A stretch of DNA of 64,000 nucleotides from Zunongwangia profunda SM-A87 (GCF_000023465.1 NC_014041.1:3044001-3108000); one strand, 5' to 3'; shown: positions 35,350 to 44,825, numbered from the stretch's first letter. Numbers and translations are program-made. Notes: a model not told the origin generated them from the sequence alone.

Positions 35350-35988
35350 ATGTCTATTGTAGGTAAAAAATTTCCAAATCTAAGTGTTAACGCAATGAAC
35401 GATTTAGGAGATACATTCAAATTAAATGTATTAGAAGAAGCTCAAAAAAACAATAAGAAAGTATTATTATTTTGGTACCCAAAAGATTTTACTTTTGTTT
35501 GCCCAACAGAATTACACGCTTTCCAAGCTGCATTAGAAGAGTTTGAAAAAAGAAATGTAATGGTAATTGGTGCATCTTGTGACACTCCTGAAGTTCACTT
35601 TGCATGGCTAAATACTCCGAAAGATGATGGAGGTATCGAAGGAGTTACGTACCCAATATTAGCAGATTCTAACCGTAATTTAAGTTCTCGTTTAGGAATT
35701 CTTGATATTACTGGAGAATCTTACGATGAAGAAACCGGAGATATCACTCTAGAAGGTGACAATGTTACTTATAGGGCAACTTACCTTATCGACGAAGAAG
35801 GAACTGTATTCCACGAAGGCGTGAATCATATGCCATTAGGCCGTAATGTACAGGAATTCTTAAGATTGATTGACGCTTATACACATGTACAAAAAAACGG
35901 TGAGGTTTGTCCTGCAAACTGGGAAGAAGGTAAAGATGCAATGAAAGCCGATAGAAAAGGCGTTGCTGATTACCTTAGCTTAAACTAA
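35350..35988 (+). CDS. Typical 2-Cys peroxiredoxin (AhpC/Prx1 type)
   Basis: The enzyme reduces hydrogen peroxide and organic hydroperoxides. The 212-residue protein has the peroxidatic Cys51 in FTFVCPTE and the resolving Cys187 in GEVCPANW. The start is ATG at 35350; the frame is open further to 35275, but a perfect -7 box lies within that stretch. A thioredoxin gene follows 104 bases later, the likely reductant, and no AhpF is present. A hairpin lies in the gap between them. Confidence 0.93.
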   Translation: MSIVGKKFPNLSVNAMNDLGDTFKLNVLEEAQKNNKKVLLFWYPKDFTFVCPTELHAFQAALEEFEKRNVMVIGASCDTPEVHFAWLNTPKDDGGIEGVTYPILADSNRNLSSRLGILDITGESYDEETGDITLEGDNVTYRATYLIDEEGTVFHEGVNHMPLGRNVQEFLRLIDAYTHVQKNGEVCPANWEEGKDAMKADRKGVADYLSLN

Positions 35989-36039
35989 AAAGTTTTAAAG
36001 CCTAGTAAGCTCAAGTTTTTGAGATGAGCTGATAAATTA

Positions 36040-36062
36040 TCCTCGGGATTTTATCCCGAGGA
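36040..36062 (+). other. RNA hairpin between the peroxiredoxin and thioredoxin genes
   Basis: TCCTCGGGAT pairs perfectly with ATCCCGAGGA around a TTT loop. It has no T-run, so it is more likely an mRNA processing or stability element than a terminator. A weaker hairpin (AGCTCA...TGAGCT) lies just before it. Confidence 0.55.
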
Positions 36063-36092
36063 ATTCATACCCTAACAGGGAAAAAAATTGCT

Positions 36093-36407
36093 ATGATGAA
36101 GACATTAGATCAAGATAATTTAAATGAAATTGTTTCCAGTAACGAAACTGTAGTGGTACAGTATATGGCTGGCTGGTGTGGTAACTGCCGACTTATGAAA
36201 CCTAAATTTAAAAAATTGTCGGGTGAAAATGAGAACGTAGAATTTATTTTAGTCGATGCGGAGAAGTATCCGGAGAGTAGAAAACTGGCTAATGTAAATA
36301 ACCTACCAACCTTTGCCACGTTTAAAAATGGAGAATTTGTAAATCAGGTTCAAACAAATAAGTTTGACGTTCTAAAAGACTTAGTAAATGAAGTTACCAG
36401 TAATTAA
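36093..36407 (+). CDS. Thioredoxin-family protein
   Basis: The 104-residue cytoplasmic protein has a thioredoxin fold with active site WCGNC (Cys29 and Cys32), where the usual proline is replaced by asparagine, and a later cis-proline in VNNLPTFATF. It probably reduces the upstream peroxiredoxin, based on linkage. Its last 20 bases overlap the start of the next small gene, so translation may be coupled. Confidence 0.88.
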   Translation: MMKTLDQDNLNEIVSSNETVVVQYMAGWCGNCRLMKPKFKKLSGENENVEFILVDAEKYPESRKLANVNNLPTFATFKNGEFVNQVQTNKFDVLKDLVNEVTSN

Positions 36408-36639
36408 ACACCTGCAAAAAAATAACGAAGCAGATAAGCTTCAGGCAACTGTAGATGTTCTGGAAAGCTTTACCGAGCACAGATCGGTTTCTGAGGAAGA
36501 AATGGACGTTATTGGTGAATTAATCACTAATATTTGTGGTGCTATAGAAGTTCATAGAATGGTAAGCGAAGAAGGAATGAAAAATACAGATGCCGCCAAT
36601 GCTTTTGTGAAAAAAGTTTTAGGATCAATAGATCAGTAA
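36388..36639 (+). CDS. Small conserved protein of 83 residues, partner of the thioredoxin (DUF6952-like)
   Basis: The 83-residue protein is mostly helical and highly charged. It has one cysteine in ITNICGAIEVH. It overlaps the thioredoxin gene by 20 bases in another frame, which suggests a tightly coupled partner. I recall this arrangement in other flavobacteria under the name DUF6952, but cannot check. It may be an accessory of the peroxidase system; no enzymatic motif is seen. A strong terminator follows. Confidence 0.75.
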   Translation: MKLPVIKHLQKNNEADKLQATVDVLESFTEHRSVSEEEMDVIGELITNICGAIEVHRMVSEEGMKNTDAANAFVKKVLGSIDQ

Positions 36640-36660
36640 AATTTTACTATAGAAAAGATG

Positions 36661-36700
36661 AAAATCGGGTTAATTGTTAATTCAATGAACCCGATTTTTG
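36661..36700 (+). terminator. Terminator of the peroxiredoxin-thioredoxin operon
   Basis: AAAATCGGGTT pairs with AACCCGATTTT; the loop itself holds a small ATTG/CAAT stem. A T-rich tail follows. Confidence 0.85.
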
Positions 36701-36778
36701 TTTTAAGATAATTTTAGTATCACTCCATCCCAAATAGTCTAAATTTAGCTGGACTAATTCTTAACCAAATTTATTGCT

Positions 36779-37279
36779 ATGTCTGAAATATCGTTTAAAG
36801 GCGAAAGAGTGATTACTTACGGAGATCTGCCTGCGATTGGTGAAAAAGCACCACATTTTGATCTTATAAAAACCGACCTGTCTAAAGCCAAACTAGAAGA
36901 TTTTAAAGGAAAAAGAGTTATCCTTAATATTTTCCCGAGTATTGATACCGGAGTTTGTGCAACATCCGTACGAAATTTTAACGAGAGGGCTACCGAATTA
37001 GATAATACGGTAGTACTTTGCATCTCGAGAGATTTACCATTCGCACAAAAAAGGTTCGTAAATGATGAAGGTTTAAAAAATGTTATTAACTTGTCTGACT
37101 TTAAAGAACGTGAGTTTGGGAAAGACTACGGTGTTGAAATGATCACCGGTCCCCTTGAAGGTTTACTTTCACGGGTAGTAATCGTTCTGGATGAAAATTT
37201 AAATGTTATCCATACTCAGCAAGTGCCGGATATCGCTGAAGAACCAAATTATCTTGCTGCGTTAAAAACGCTTTTATAA
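36779..37279 (+). CDS. tpx: Thiol peroxidase (Tpx)
   Basis: Tpx is an atypical peroxiredoxin that reduces hydroperoxides. The 166-residue protein has FPSIDTGVC with peroxidatic Cys60. The E. coli resolving cysteine, in the RFC motif, is replaced by valine (RFVNDEG, Val94). Cys81 in VVLCISRDLPF is the only other cysteine. It may thus work as a one-cysteine enzyme or use another thiol. The diacylglycerol kinase gene starts one base after its stop codon. The best promoter candidate is TAAATTTA at 36740-36747, one mismatch from the box. Confidence 0.92.
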   Translation: MSEISFKGERVITYGDLPAIGEKAPHFDLIKTDLSKAKLEDFKGKRVILNIFPSIDTGVCATSVRNFNERATELDNTVVLCISRDLPFAQKRFVNDEGLKNVINLSDFKEREFGKDYGVEMITGPLEGLLSRVVIVLDENLNVIHTQQVPDIAEEPNYLAALKTLL

Positions 37280-37280
37280 A

Positions 37281-37649
37281 ATGAAAGATAGTTTCCTTGG
37301 GAAACGTATTCGTGGTGGTGGCTATGCCTTAAAAGGCGCTTGGCTGCTTATAAAAAATGAACCCAGCATACAGGTACAATTTGCCATTTCTTTGGTTGTC
37401 ACTGTTGCCGGGTTTTACTTTAATATTACAAAAACCGAATGGATGTTTCAGTGCATCGCTGTTGGAATGGTGATGAGTGCCGAAGGACTAAATACAGCTA
37501 TAGAAGCCATTGCTGATTTTGTCCATCCAGATTTTCATCAAAAAATAGGTCATATAAAAGATGTTGCCGCAGGTGCCGTATGTATTGCGGCTTTTATAGC
37601 CATTATTATCGGATGCATTATTTACATCCCATATATTCAGGCTTTATAA
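37281..37649 (+). CDS. dgkA: Diacylglycerol kinase (DagK-type)
   Basis: This small membrane kinase phosphorylates diacylglycerol or undecaprenol, recycling lipid carriers from envelope synthesis. The 122-residue protein has three membrane helices and the family signature AEGLNTAIEAIADFV followed by IKDVAAGAV. It begins one base after tpx and so is translated from the same message. Confidence 0.92.
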   Translation: MKDSFLGKRIRGGGYALKGAWLLIKNEPSIQVQFAISLVVTVAGFYFNITKTEWMFQCIAVGMVMSAEGLNTAIEAIADFVHPDFHQKIGHIKDVAAGAVCIAAFIAIIIGCIIYIPYIQAL

Positions 37650-37873
37650 AATTTTCAGGTTAAAATTATGGTATTCTAAAACAATCTTAACACTGGCAAA
37701 TTTTAAAAAATCCTTCAATTCAGGAATTTTTCTATAAAAAAGCTTGCGATAAATTTAATCACCCAGCATCTTAACTATCGGGAAAATAAAGCCTCCTTTT
37801 CAGCGTTTTTCTTAAAAAAAGACCCGTTTTAAAATTGAATTTTATTTTCTTTATTTTAGAAGGGGCTAATTTG

Positions 37874-37881
37874 TATTTTTG
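37874..37881 (+). promoter_or_regulatory. -7 promoter box of ftsK
   Basis: TATTTTTG, a perfect TAnnTTTG box, 23 bases before the ftsK start codon. Confidence 0.6.
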
Positions 37882-37904
37882 CCGAAAATTCCGAAAAACC
37901 ACGC

Positions 37905-40322
37905 ATGGCCAAAAAGAAAACCAGAACTAAGAAAACCGCTAAAAATTCAAAGAAATTTTCGTTAAGACTTAACCGGCACCAAAAAGTGGTCCTGGGTAGT
38001 TTTCTTATGCTTTTTGGATTGGCCCTAATCGTGGCTTTTGTCTCCTTTTTGTTTAACTGGCAAGCCGATCAAAGTACCCTACAAGAATTTAGCGATCGCA
38101 GTGTAGAGGCCAAAAACTGGTTAAGTAAATTTGGTGCTTTAATTAGCGATTTCTTTATTTACCAGGGATTTGGGGTAGCTTCGTTTTCTATTGCCGTGTT
38201 AATCACCCTTTCTGGTATTTATTTATTCTTTGGGATGCCCTCTAAAAAACTAACATCATTTTGGTTTTGGGGAATTTTGGTGATGATATGGCTATCTATA
38301 GTACTTGGCTTTTTTACCAAACATTCTATTTTGGGAGGCACCATAGGTTTTGAGATGAACGATTTTCTTCAGGATTACCTGGGATTTTTTGGTACGGTGC
38401 TACTGCTTTTTTTCCTTTTCATCGCTTACGTCGCATTGCGATTAAAAATTACGCCGGAAATGATAGGTACATTTGTACAAACGAAAAAGGAAGATATCAA
38501 TGCTGAATTTAAAGCAGCCAAAGAAGCTTCTGCCCAAAAAATGACCGCTAATACCACAGACGAAGAGCAGGATTGGAAAAAACAGAGTATTACAAAAGAA
38601 GAAAAAACTTTATCGACCGACGATACGGCTCCTGAAATTGATTTTGAAAATAATCTTTCTGAAGTTGGCAGCATTTCAGCAAAAACAAATACTACTTCAT
38701 CTACTTTGGAAGAAAAAGAACAGGAAACTGAAGAGCTTGCCATGGAAGTAGAAACCGCCCCTGAAGAAGAAGAGGTAGATGAAGATAAGCTCAGTAAAAA
38801 ATTAGTAAGTGATTTTGGTGAATTCGATCCGACCTTAGAACTTGGAAATTATAAATTCCCTACACTCGAATTATTACAGGATTATGGAGGTGGTATTACC
38901 ATTAACCAAAAAGAGCTTGAGGAAAATAAGAACAGAATTGTAGATACGCTTAAAAACTACAAGATCGAAATTGCTCAAATTAAAGCTACAGTTGGCCCAA
39001 CGGTAACTTTATATGAAATTGTTCCAGAAGCGGGAATCAGGATTTCAAAAATTAAAAATCTTGAAGACGATATTGCACTTTCATTAGCAGCTCTAGGAAT
39101 ACGAATCATCGCACCTATTCCCGGAAAAGGTACCATAGGTATCGAAGTCCCTAATAAAAATTCGACGATCGTATCGATGCGTTCTGTGATTGCTTCGCCT
39201 AAATTTCAAAATGCCGAGATGGAACTACCCATGGCACTGGGAAAAACCATTAGCAACGAAACTTTTGTGGTAGATCTTGCCAAAATGCCACACATGCTTA
39301 TGGCAGGTGCAACAGGACAAGGTAAATCTGTCGGACTTAATGCGATTCTTACCTCCCTACTCTATTCTAAACATCCGGCAGAAGTAAAATTTGTACTGGT
39401 TGATCCGAAAAAAGTAGAATTAACGCTTTTTAATAAAATTGAGCGTCATTACTTAGCAAAATTACCCGATACCGAAGATGCTATTATAACCGACAACAAC
39501 AAGGTTATCAACACACTGAACTCGCTTTGTATCGAAATGGATGATCGTTACGAACTACTTAAAGATGCGATGGTTCGTAATATCAAGGAATACAACGTAA
39601 AGTTTAAAAACCGAAAGTTAAATCCTGAAAACGGACATAAATTTTTACCATATATCATCCTGGTCGTAGATGAGTTTGCCGATTTGATTATGACCGCCGG
39701 TAAGGAAGTCGAAACCCCTATAGCCCGTTTAGCCCAGCTTGCACGTGCCGTAGGAATTCATTTAATTATTGCTACTCAACGACCCTCGGTAAACGTTATT
39801 ACGGGGATTATCAAAGCAAACTTCCCGGCACGAATTGCCTTTAGGGTAACCTCTAAAATCGATTCGAGAACAATTTTAGATGGTCCCGGAGCCGACCAGT
39901 TAATTGGTCGTGGGGATATGCTTTTTACCCAGGGAAGCTCGATGAAGCGTTTACAATGTGCCTTTGTAGATACGCCTGAAGTAGATAAGATCACCGAATT
40001 TATTGGATCACAAAAAGCCTACCCAGATGCGCACATGCTGCCAGCTTACGAAGGTGAGGAAAGTGGCACAGGACTTGATATAGATGTGAGCGACAGAGAT
40101 AAGCTATTTAGAGAAGCTGCTGAAGTTATTGTTACCGCCCAACAGGGCTCGGCATCATTACTACAGCGAAAACTAAAATTGGGGTACAACAGGGCCGGTA
40201 GAATTATAGATCAACTGGAAGCCGCCGGTATTGTCGGACCTTTTGAAGGCAGTAAAGCCAGACAGGTTTTAGTTACCGATCTTGTAGCTTTAGATCAATT
40301 ACTTAATGAAGAACCTAAATAA
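37905..40322 (+). CDS. ftsK: DNA translocase FtsK/SpoIIIE
   Basis: FtsK pumps chromosome ends through the division septum and activates dimer resolution. The 805-residue protein has a basic N-terminal tail, four membrane segments (about residues 28-185), an acidic linker rich in Glu and Thr (about 200-290), a RecA-like motor with Walker A GATGQGKS (about 467-474) and Walker B ILVVDEFADL, and a C-terminal gamma winged helix (about 735-795). lolA follows 15 bases later, so ftsK, lolA and the LptF/G gene form an operon. Confidence 0.95.
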   Translation: MAKKKTRTKKTAKNSKKFSLRLNRHQKVVLGSFLMLFGLALIVAFVSFLFNWQADQSTLQEFSDRSVEAKNWLSKFGALISDFFIYQGFGVASFSIAVLITLSGIYLFFGMPSKKLTSFWFWGILVMIWLSIVLGFFTKHSILGGTIGFEMNDFLQDYLGFFGTVLLLFFLFIAYVALRLKITPEMIGTFVQTKKEDINAEFKAAKEASAQKMTANTTDEEQDWKKQSITKEEKTLSTDDTAPEIDFENNLSEVGSISAKTNTTSSTLEEKEQETEELAMEVETAPEEEEVDEDKLSKKLVSDFGEFDPTLELGNYKFPTLELLQDYGGGITINQKELEENKNRIVDTLKNYKIEIAQIKATVGPTVTLYEIVPEAGIRISKIKNLEDDIALSLAALGIRIIAPIPGKGTIGIEVPNKNSTIVSMRSVIASPKFQNAEMELPMALGKTISNETFVVDLAKMPHMLMAGATGQGKSVGLNAILTSLLYSKHPAEVKFVLVDPKKVELTLFNKIERHYLAKLPDTEDAIITDNNKVINTLNSLCIEMDDRYELLKDAMVRNIKEYNVKFKNRKLNPENGHKFLPYIILVVDEFADLIMTAGKEVETPIARLAQLARAVGIHLIIATQRPSVNVITGIIKANFPARIAFRVTSKIDSRTILDGPGADQLIGRGDMLFTQGSSMKRLQCAFVDTPEVDKITEFIGSQKAYPDAHMLPAYEGEESGTGLDIDVSDRDKLFREAAEVIVTAQQGSASLLQRKLKLGYNRAGRIIDQLEAAGIVGPFEGSKARQVLVTDLVALDQLLNEEPK

Positions 40323-40337
40323 AGAATCAAAAGCAAA

Positions 40338-40979
40338 ATGAAAAAAATAGTATTTCTAATATTTGCATGTTTTAGCCTTGGAATGAACGCTCAGAACGCC
40401 CAAAAAGCCGAGCAACTTTTAAATGAAGTTTCCAAAAAGGTAAGCAGTTATGATAATATGGTGATCGATTTTAAATATGCTTTGGAGAATACTTCAGAAA
40501 ATATTCATCAGGAAACACGTGGGGATGCCAGCATAAAAGGTGATAAATACGTGCTGAATTTTATGGGTACCACACAACTTTTTGATGGTAAAAAAGTATA
40601 CACCATCATACCGGAAGACGAAGAGATCAATATCTCTAATTATGTTGCCGAAGATGAAAATAATATCACCCCTTCCAAAATGTTTACCTTCTATCAGGAT
40701 GGATATAATTTTGATTGGGACATCACTCAAAATGTAAATGGGAGAACGATACAGTACGTAAAGCTAACCCCGAAAGACAGTGAGGCTGAAGTAAAAAATA
40801 TTCTACTGGGAATCGATAAAGAGACTAAGAATATTTACAATCTTATCCAAACGCAGCCAAACGGAACAAAAATTACGATTACAGTAAAAAGTTTTAAAAC
40901 CAATCAGTCTCTTGCGCAAAATCTATTTACTTTTGACGAAAGCAGATACAGCAATTATTATATTAATCGATTAGATTAA
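40338..40979 (+). CDS. lolA: LolA-like outer-membrane lipoprotein carrier
   Basis: LolA shuttles lipoproteins through the periplasm. The 213-residue protein has a signal peptide ending near GMNAQ, then the half-barrel fold seen in the pattern FKYALENTSENIHQETRGDASIKGDKY. It is placed in an operon downstream of ftsK and upstream of an LptF/G permease, a common Bacteroidetes order. No LolB is seen. Confidence 0.87.
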   Translation: MKKIVFLIFACFSLGMNAQNAQKAEQLLNEVSKKVSSYDNMVIDFKYALENTSENIHQETRGDASIKGDKYVLNFMGTTQLFDGKKVYTIIPEDEEINISNYVAEDENNITPSKMFTFYQDGYNFDWDITQNVNGRTIQYVKLTPKDSEAEVKNILLGIDKETKNIYNLIQTQPNGTKITITVKSFKTNQSLAQNLFTFDESRYSNYYINRLD

Positions 40980-40989
40980 TCATACATCC

Positions 40990-42435
40990 TTGAAAATATT
41001 AGACAGGTACATACTGGTAAGTTATCTACAAACATTCTTTACCGTTTTTATCATTTTGATGTTTATTTTTGTACTCCAGGCAATCTGGTTATACATTGGT
41101 GAACTTGCGGGTAAAGATTTAGATGTCTCTATCATTCTAAAATTTCTTTTGTATACTACTCCAAAGTTAGTACCTATGGTATTGCCACTAACCATATTGC
41201 TAACTTCAATTATGGTTTTTGGTAGTTTTGCCGAAAATTACGAGTTTGCCGCCATGAAATCTTCGGGGATTTCTTTACAGCGCGCAATGCGCGGTCTTAC
41301 TCTTTTTATTGTACTGGTAAGTATTACCGCCTTTGTTTTTGCTAATAATGTGATTCCCGCCGCTGAGTTCAAAATTATTAACCTGCGAAAAAACATTGCT
41401 AAAATGAAACCGGCAATGGCCATTACCGCAGGTGTTTTTAACGAAGTTGGAAATATCAATATTAAAGTTGACAAAAAGAGCGGGGATAACGATCAATACC
41501 TCCACGATGTAATCATTCATACCGGAACTGAACGTGGTGGTGATTATACTGTAATCAAATCCAAAGAAGGAGAATTAGTAAGTAGCGAAGGTTCTAACGT
41601 ATTGTCTTTAGTTCTAACCGATGGAAATTACTACCGAGAAGTACAACCCAGTGACTATTCTAAACGAGATCATAAACCTTTTATGAAAAGTTATTTTGAG
41701 GAGTACACTAAAAATATCGACCTCTCCGAATTAAACCAGGTAGACATGGACGATGAGAGTTATACGACACAAAGTATGCTTAGAATTGGTGAACTTACCA
41801 AAAGTATAGATAGCTTTTCGGTTTCCTTAAACGAGCGTAAAGAAGCTTTTGCAACTTCTATGTATAGTAGAACCGGAGTTAAGTCTTTAGATATTAATTT
41901 CAATCCGGAAGAATCTGATAAGTATAAAAGCTTTAAACATTCTATATTAGATAACTACAACAGCAATCAGTCACAACGCATTGTAGATGATGCGATTAGA
42001 ACTACCAATGCTGCAATTTCTCACCTTTCTATAAAAAAACAGGAATTTAAGCAAAGTAGTAGACGCTTAAATAAATATGAAATTGCCCTACACGAAAAAT
42101 ATGTACTTGCGGTAGCCTGTATTGTACTCTTTTTTGTTGGAGCTCCCTTAGGCGCCATTATCCGTAAGGGGGGCATGGGACTCCCAATGGTTATTGCAAT
42201 TATCATTTTTCTTAGTTATCATTTTATAGGGATTTTTGCTAAAAACAGTGCAGAGGATGGCAGTATTAGTCCGTTTATAGCTACATGGCTTAGTACCCTA
42301 ATTATGCTACCGTTGGGGATTTATTTTACCTATAGGGCTACTACAGACCAGGGATTATTTTCTTTTGATATAATAACAGAACCGATCTCGAAATTCTTTA
42401 AAAAGATAGGACTGGTAAAGCCCAAAGATAAATAG
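40990..42435 (+). CDS. LptF/LptG-family lipopolysaccharide export permease
   Basis: The protein is a permease subunit that works with LptB to extract lipopolysaccharide from the inner membrane. The 481-residue sequence has three N-terminal helices (YLQTFFTVFIILMFI onward), a long periplasmic part (about residues 130-350) and three C-terminal helices including FFVGAPLGAIIRKGGMGLP, the family signature. Translation begins at TTG (40990), because MKILDRYIL is the conserved start and no ATG precedes it. Confidence 0.92.
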   Translation: MKILDRYILVSYLQTFFTVFIILMFIFVLQAIWLYIGELAGKDLDVSIILKFLLYTTPKLVPMVLPLTILLTSIMVFGSFAENYEFAAMKSSGISLQRAMRGLTLFIVLVSITAFVFANNVIPAAEFKIINLRKNIAKMKPAMAITAGVFNEVGNINIKVDKKSGDNDQYLHDVIIHTGTERGGDYTVIKSKEGELVSSEGSNVLSLVLTDGNYYREVQPSDYSKRDHKPFMKSYFEEYTKNIDLSELNQVDMDDESYTTQSMLRIGELTKSIDSFSVSLNERKEAFATSMYSRTGVKSLDINFNPEESDKYKSFKHSILDNYNSNQSQRIVDDAIRTTNAAISHLSIKKQEFKQSSRRLNKYEIALHEKYVLAVACIVLFFVGAPLGAIIRKGGMGLPMVIAIIIFLSYHFIGIFAKNSAEDGSISPFIATWLSTLIMLPLGIYFTYRATTDQGLFSFDIITEPISKFFKKIGLVKPKDK

Positions 42436-42441
42436 ATTAAA

Positions 42442-42449
42442 TACCTTTG
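42442..42449 (+). promoter_or_regulatory. -7 promoter box of ribBA
   Basis: TACCTTTG, a perfect box in the 35-base gap after the LptF/G gene, so ribBA has its own promoter besides any read-through. Confidence 0.65.
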
Positions 42450-42470
42450 CTAAACTAAAAAAGCTGCAAA

Positions 42471-43619
42471 ATGTCAGGAATTAATGAGGGACATAAATCC
42501 TTTAAGTTAAATACAATTAAAGAGGCTATTGAAGATATCAAAGCTGGTAAAGTAGTTATTGTAGTAGATGATGAAGATCGCGAAAATGAAGGTGATTTTG
42601 TTGCTGCTGCTGAAAAAGTAACTCCACAGATGATTAACTTTATGGCTACTCACGGCCGCGGATTAATATGTGCCCCGATTACCGAGGATCGATCTAAAGA
42701 ATTGGGGTTAAACCTGATGGTAGATGATAATACCGTTTTGCATAATACGCAATTTACAGTTTCTGTAGATCTAATTGGTCATGGATGTACCACAGGAATT
42801 TCAACCCACGATCGTGCAAAAACCATAAAAGCCTTAACCGAAAAAGAAACCAAACCTGAAGATTTAGGAAGGCCTGGACATATATTCCCACTAAGGGCTA
42901 AAAATGGCGGTGTTTTAAGAAGAACAGGGCATACTGAGGCATCTATAGATCTTGCTCGTCTGGCTGGACTGCAATCAGCCGGAATTTTGGTAGAGATCCT
43001 AAATGAAGATGGTAGCATGGCAAGACTTCCCCAACTTATGGAAGTTGCCAAAAAATTTAATCTTAAAATTATTTCTATCGAAGATCTGGTGGCATATCGT
43101 ATGCAACATGATTCTCTTATTGTAAAAGAAGAAGATTTTGATATTAAGACCAGATTCGGTGAGTTTAGATTGAGGGCCTTTAAGCAAACCACCAATAATC
43201 AAATCCACATTGCGCTTACTAAAGGTGCGTGGACTAAAGAAGAAGAAGTTTTGGTTCGTATGAATTCTACTTTGGTCAATAATGATATTCTAGACACCTT
43301 AATGAATGATGCCGATAAAAAATTAGATAGCATGTTTAAGGCATTGGATAAAGATGGTAAAGGTGCTGTTGTATTTATTAATCCTGCAACTAAACCGCTA
43401 AGCCTTTTAAGCCGATTGGCAGAATTAAAAGAAAATCAGAAAGAAGGTACACTAAAAGCACCCCAACCTTCTATGGATAATAAAGATTTTGGGATAGGAG
43501 CACAAATATTACATGATCTCGGTATCCATAAAATAAAACTGCTTTCTAATTCCAAACAGACAAAGCGTGTAGGAATGATTGGTTATGGCCTGGAAATCGT
43601 AGATTACGTAAATTACTAA
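42471..43619 (+). CDS. ribB: 3,4-dihydroxy-2-butanone 4-phosphate synthase with degenerate GTP cyclohydrolase II domain
   Basis: The N-terminal domain (about residues 1-215) makes the four-carbon riboflavin precursor from ribulose 5-phosphate. Its motifs are intact: [25 protein letters not shown] and RPGHIFPL. The C-terminal half (about 220-382) aligns with GTP cyclohydrolase II but its zinc-site cysteines are replaced by Leu268, Asn279 and Ala281, so the second activity is probably lost. The closing [10 protein letters not shown] segment remains. A separate ribA elsewhere would then be needed. Confidence 0.92.
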   Translation: MSGINEGHKSFKLNTIKEAIEDIKAGKVVIVVDDEDRENEGDFVAAAEKVTPQMINFMATHGRGLICAPITEDRSKELGLNLMVDDNTVLHNTQFTVSVDLIGHGCTTGISTHDRAKTIKALTEKETKPEDLGRPGHIFPLRAKNGGVLRRTGHTEASIDLARLAGLQSAGILVEILNEDGSMARLPQLMEVAKKFNLKIISIEDLVAYRMQHDSLIVKEEDFDIKTRFGEFRLRAFKQTTNNQIHIALTKGAWTKEEEVLVRMNSTLVNNDILDTLMNDADKKLDSMFKALDKDGKGAVVFINPATKPLSLLSRLAELKENQKEGTLKAPQPSMDNKDFGIGAQILHDLGIHKIKLLSNSKQTKRVGMIGYGLEIVDYVNY

Positions 43620-44066
43620 TTCTTTATATAGAAGAGCCTATCTAGTCTATTTTCTTTAACCGATTCTGATCGCTATCTAAGTTGTTTCAGGTTCTTATAA
43701 ATATTTATTAATCCGTAGATGAGATTCTAACAGGAACCTTTGTACCTATAAAAGATTCTATGAGGTTTTTATATACTTTTCATAAAAGTATTTACATCTA
43801 GTTTTTTTAGATAAAAGAAAACCATAATCAAAAACTTCTGGTAAAGTCCACGAGGTATTAATCGGAAAACCTTTTTTACAATTTCGAGACAAGCCTCGAG
43901 AAATAACCCCTCAACGAGAGATTATTTAAATCACTGCTTTGATGATGAGGCATACCTAAACTGATAGAGTTTTCATAATAAAGTAAGGGGCATTAGTCAC
44001 GATAATGAAGGCCTTTAATCAAGTGAAAGGTGAAAGCTTCAAGCAAAAATCAAAATCAGGAATAAT
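43620..44066. other. Intergenic region between ribBA and the nitroreductase gene
   Basis: The 447 bases are AT-rich with no supported gene. A hairpin ATACTTTT-CAT-AAAAGTAT lies near 43773-43791. The segment CCCTCAACGAGAGATTA (43908-43924) recurs with one change at 29043-29059. It may be decayed sequence. Confidence 0.4.
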
Positions 44067-44699
44067 CTAGTAGATATTTATAATCGCATCTTCCTCTGCG
44101 CGTCTTACTTTTTTAAAGCTGGAGAAGATATCATCTTTAGCCCTGTAACCTACGGGCAATACCAAAACCGACTTTAAATTTTTTTCCTTCAGATTTAAAA
44201 GTTCATCATAGGCTTCCGGTAAAAAACCTTCCATAGGACAGGCATCGATTTCTTCCGTAGCACATACGGTAAGTAAAGTTCCTAATACCAAATACGCCTG
44301 ATTTTTAGCCCAAATGGCAAGTTCCTCATTCGATTTATTGCCGAAGTCTTCTAGCAGAAAATTCTTAAACGGATCTAAGATCTCATCGGGAGTTTCACGA
44401 ATTTGCTTTACGCGCTCAAAATAATTCAGAATAAATTCTTTATCTACATTATCTTCAATACATATCACCAGTACATGCGAAGCCGTAGAAAGCTGCACCT
44501 GGTTCATTGCTTTTTCCTTTAAAGATTCCTGTAACTCTTTATTTTTCACCACAACAAGTCTTATAGGCTGCAATCCATAAGAAGTGGCGGTTAGATTAAA
44601 AGCCTGCTTTAAGATATCCACCTTAGACTCTGGTAAAATCTTTTTTTCATCAAATTTTTTCACAGCATAACGCCATTGCAAAGCTTTTATATTACTCAT
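44067..44699 (-). CDS. Nitroreductase-family NAD(P)H-dependent flavoenzyme
   Basis: The 210-residue protein belongs to the NfsB-like nitroreductase group. It starts with ALQWRYAVKKFDEKK, the RxxxRxF/K-type FMN-binding segment, and has the LTATSYGLQP loop and a late VLPVGYRAKDD segment. Such dimeric enzymes reduce nitro compounds, quinones or flavins. The physiological substrate is not known, and no operon partner is visible. Confidence 0.87.
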   Translation of the reverse strand: MSNIKALQWRYAVKKFDEKKILPESKVDILKQAFNLTATSYGLQPIRLVVVKNKELQESLKEKAMNQVQLSTASHVLVICIEDNVDKEFILNYFERVKQIRETPDEILDPFKNFLLEDFGNKSNEELAIWAKNQAYLVLGTLLTVCATEEIDACPMEGFLPEAYDELLNLKEKNLKSVLVLPVGYRAKDDIFSSFKKVRRAEEDAIINIY

Positions 44700-44825
44700 T
44701 TTTCTTCTAATTTTTTGCTAATTTAAGCAATGTAGTAAGTAATTGTAACGTTAATGCATAGAAATAACTAATCCATCAAAATTTATTGGTTATCTTCGAA
44801 ATTAAAATAAAAAAGAAAAAGATGC

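Noticed and set aside
42779..43195. Open frame of 138 codons on the minus strand
   Set aside because: It lies fully antisense to the conserved DHBP synthase domain of ribBA and reads as low-information sequence.
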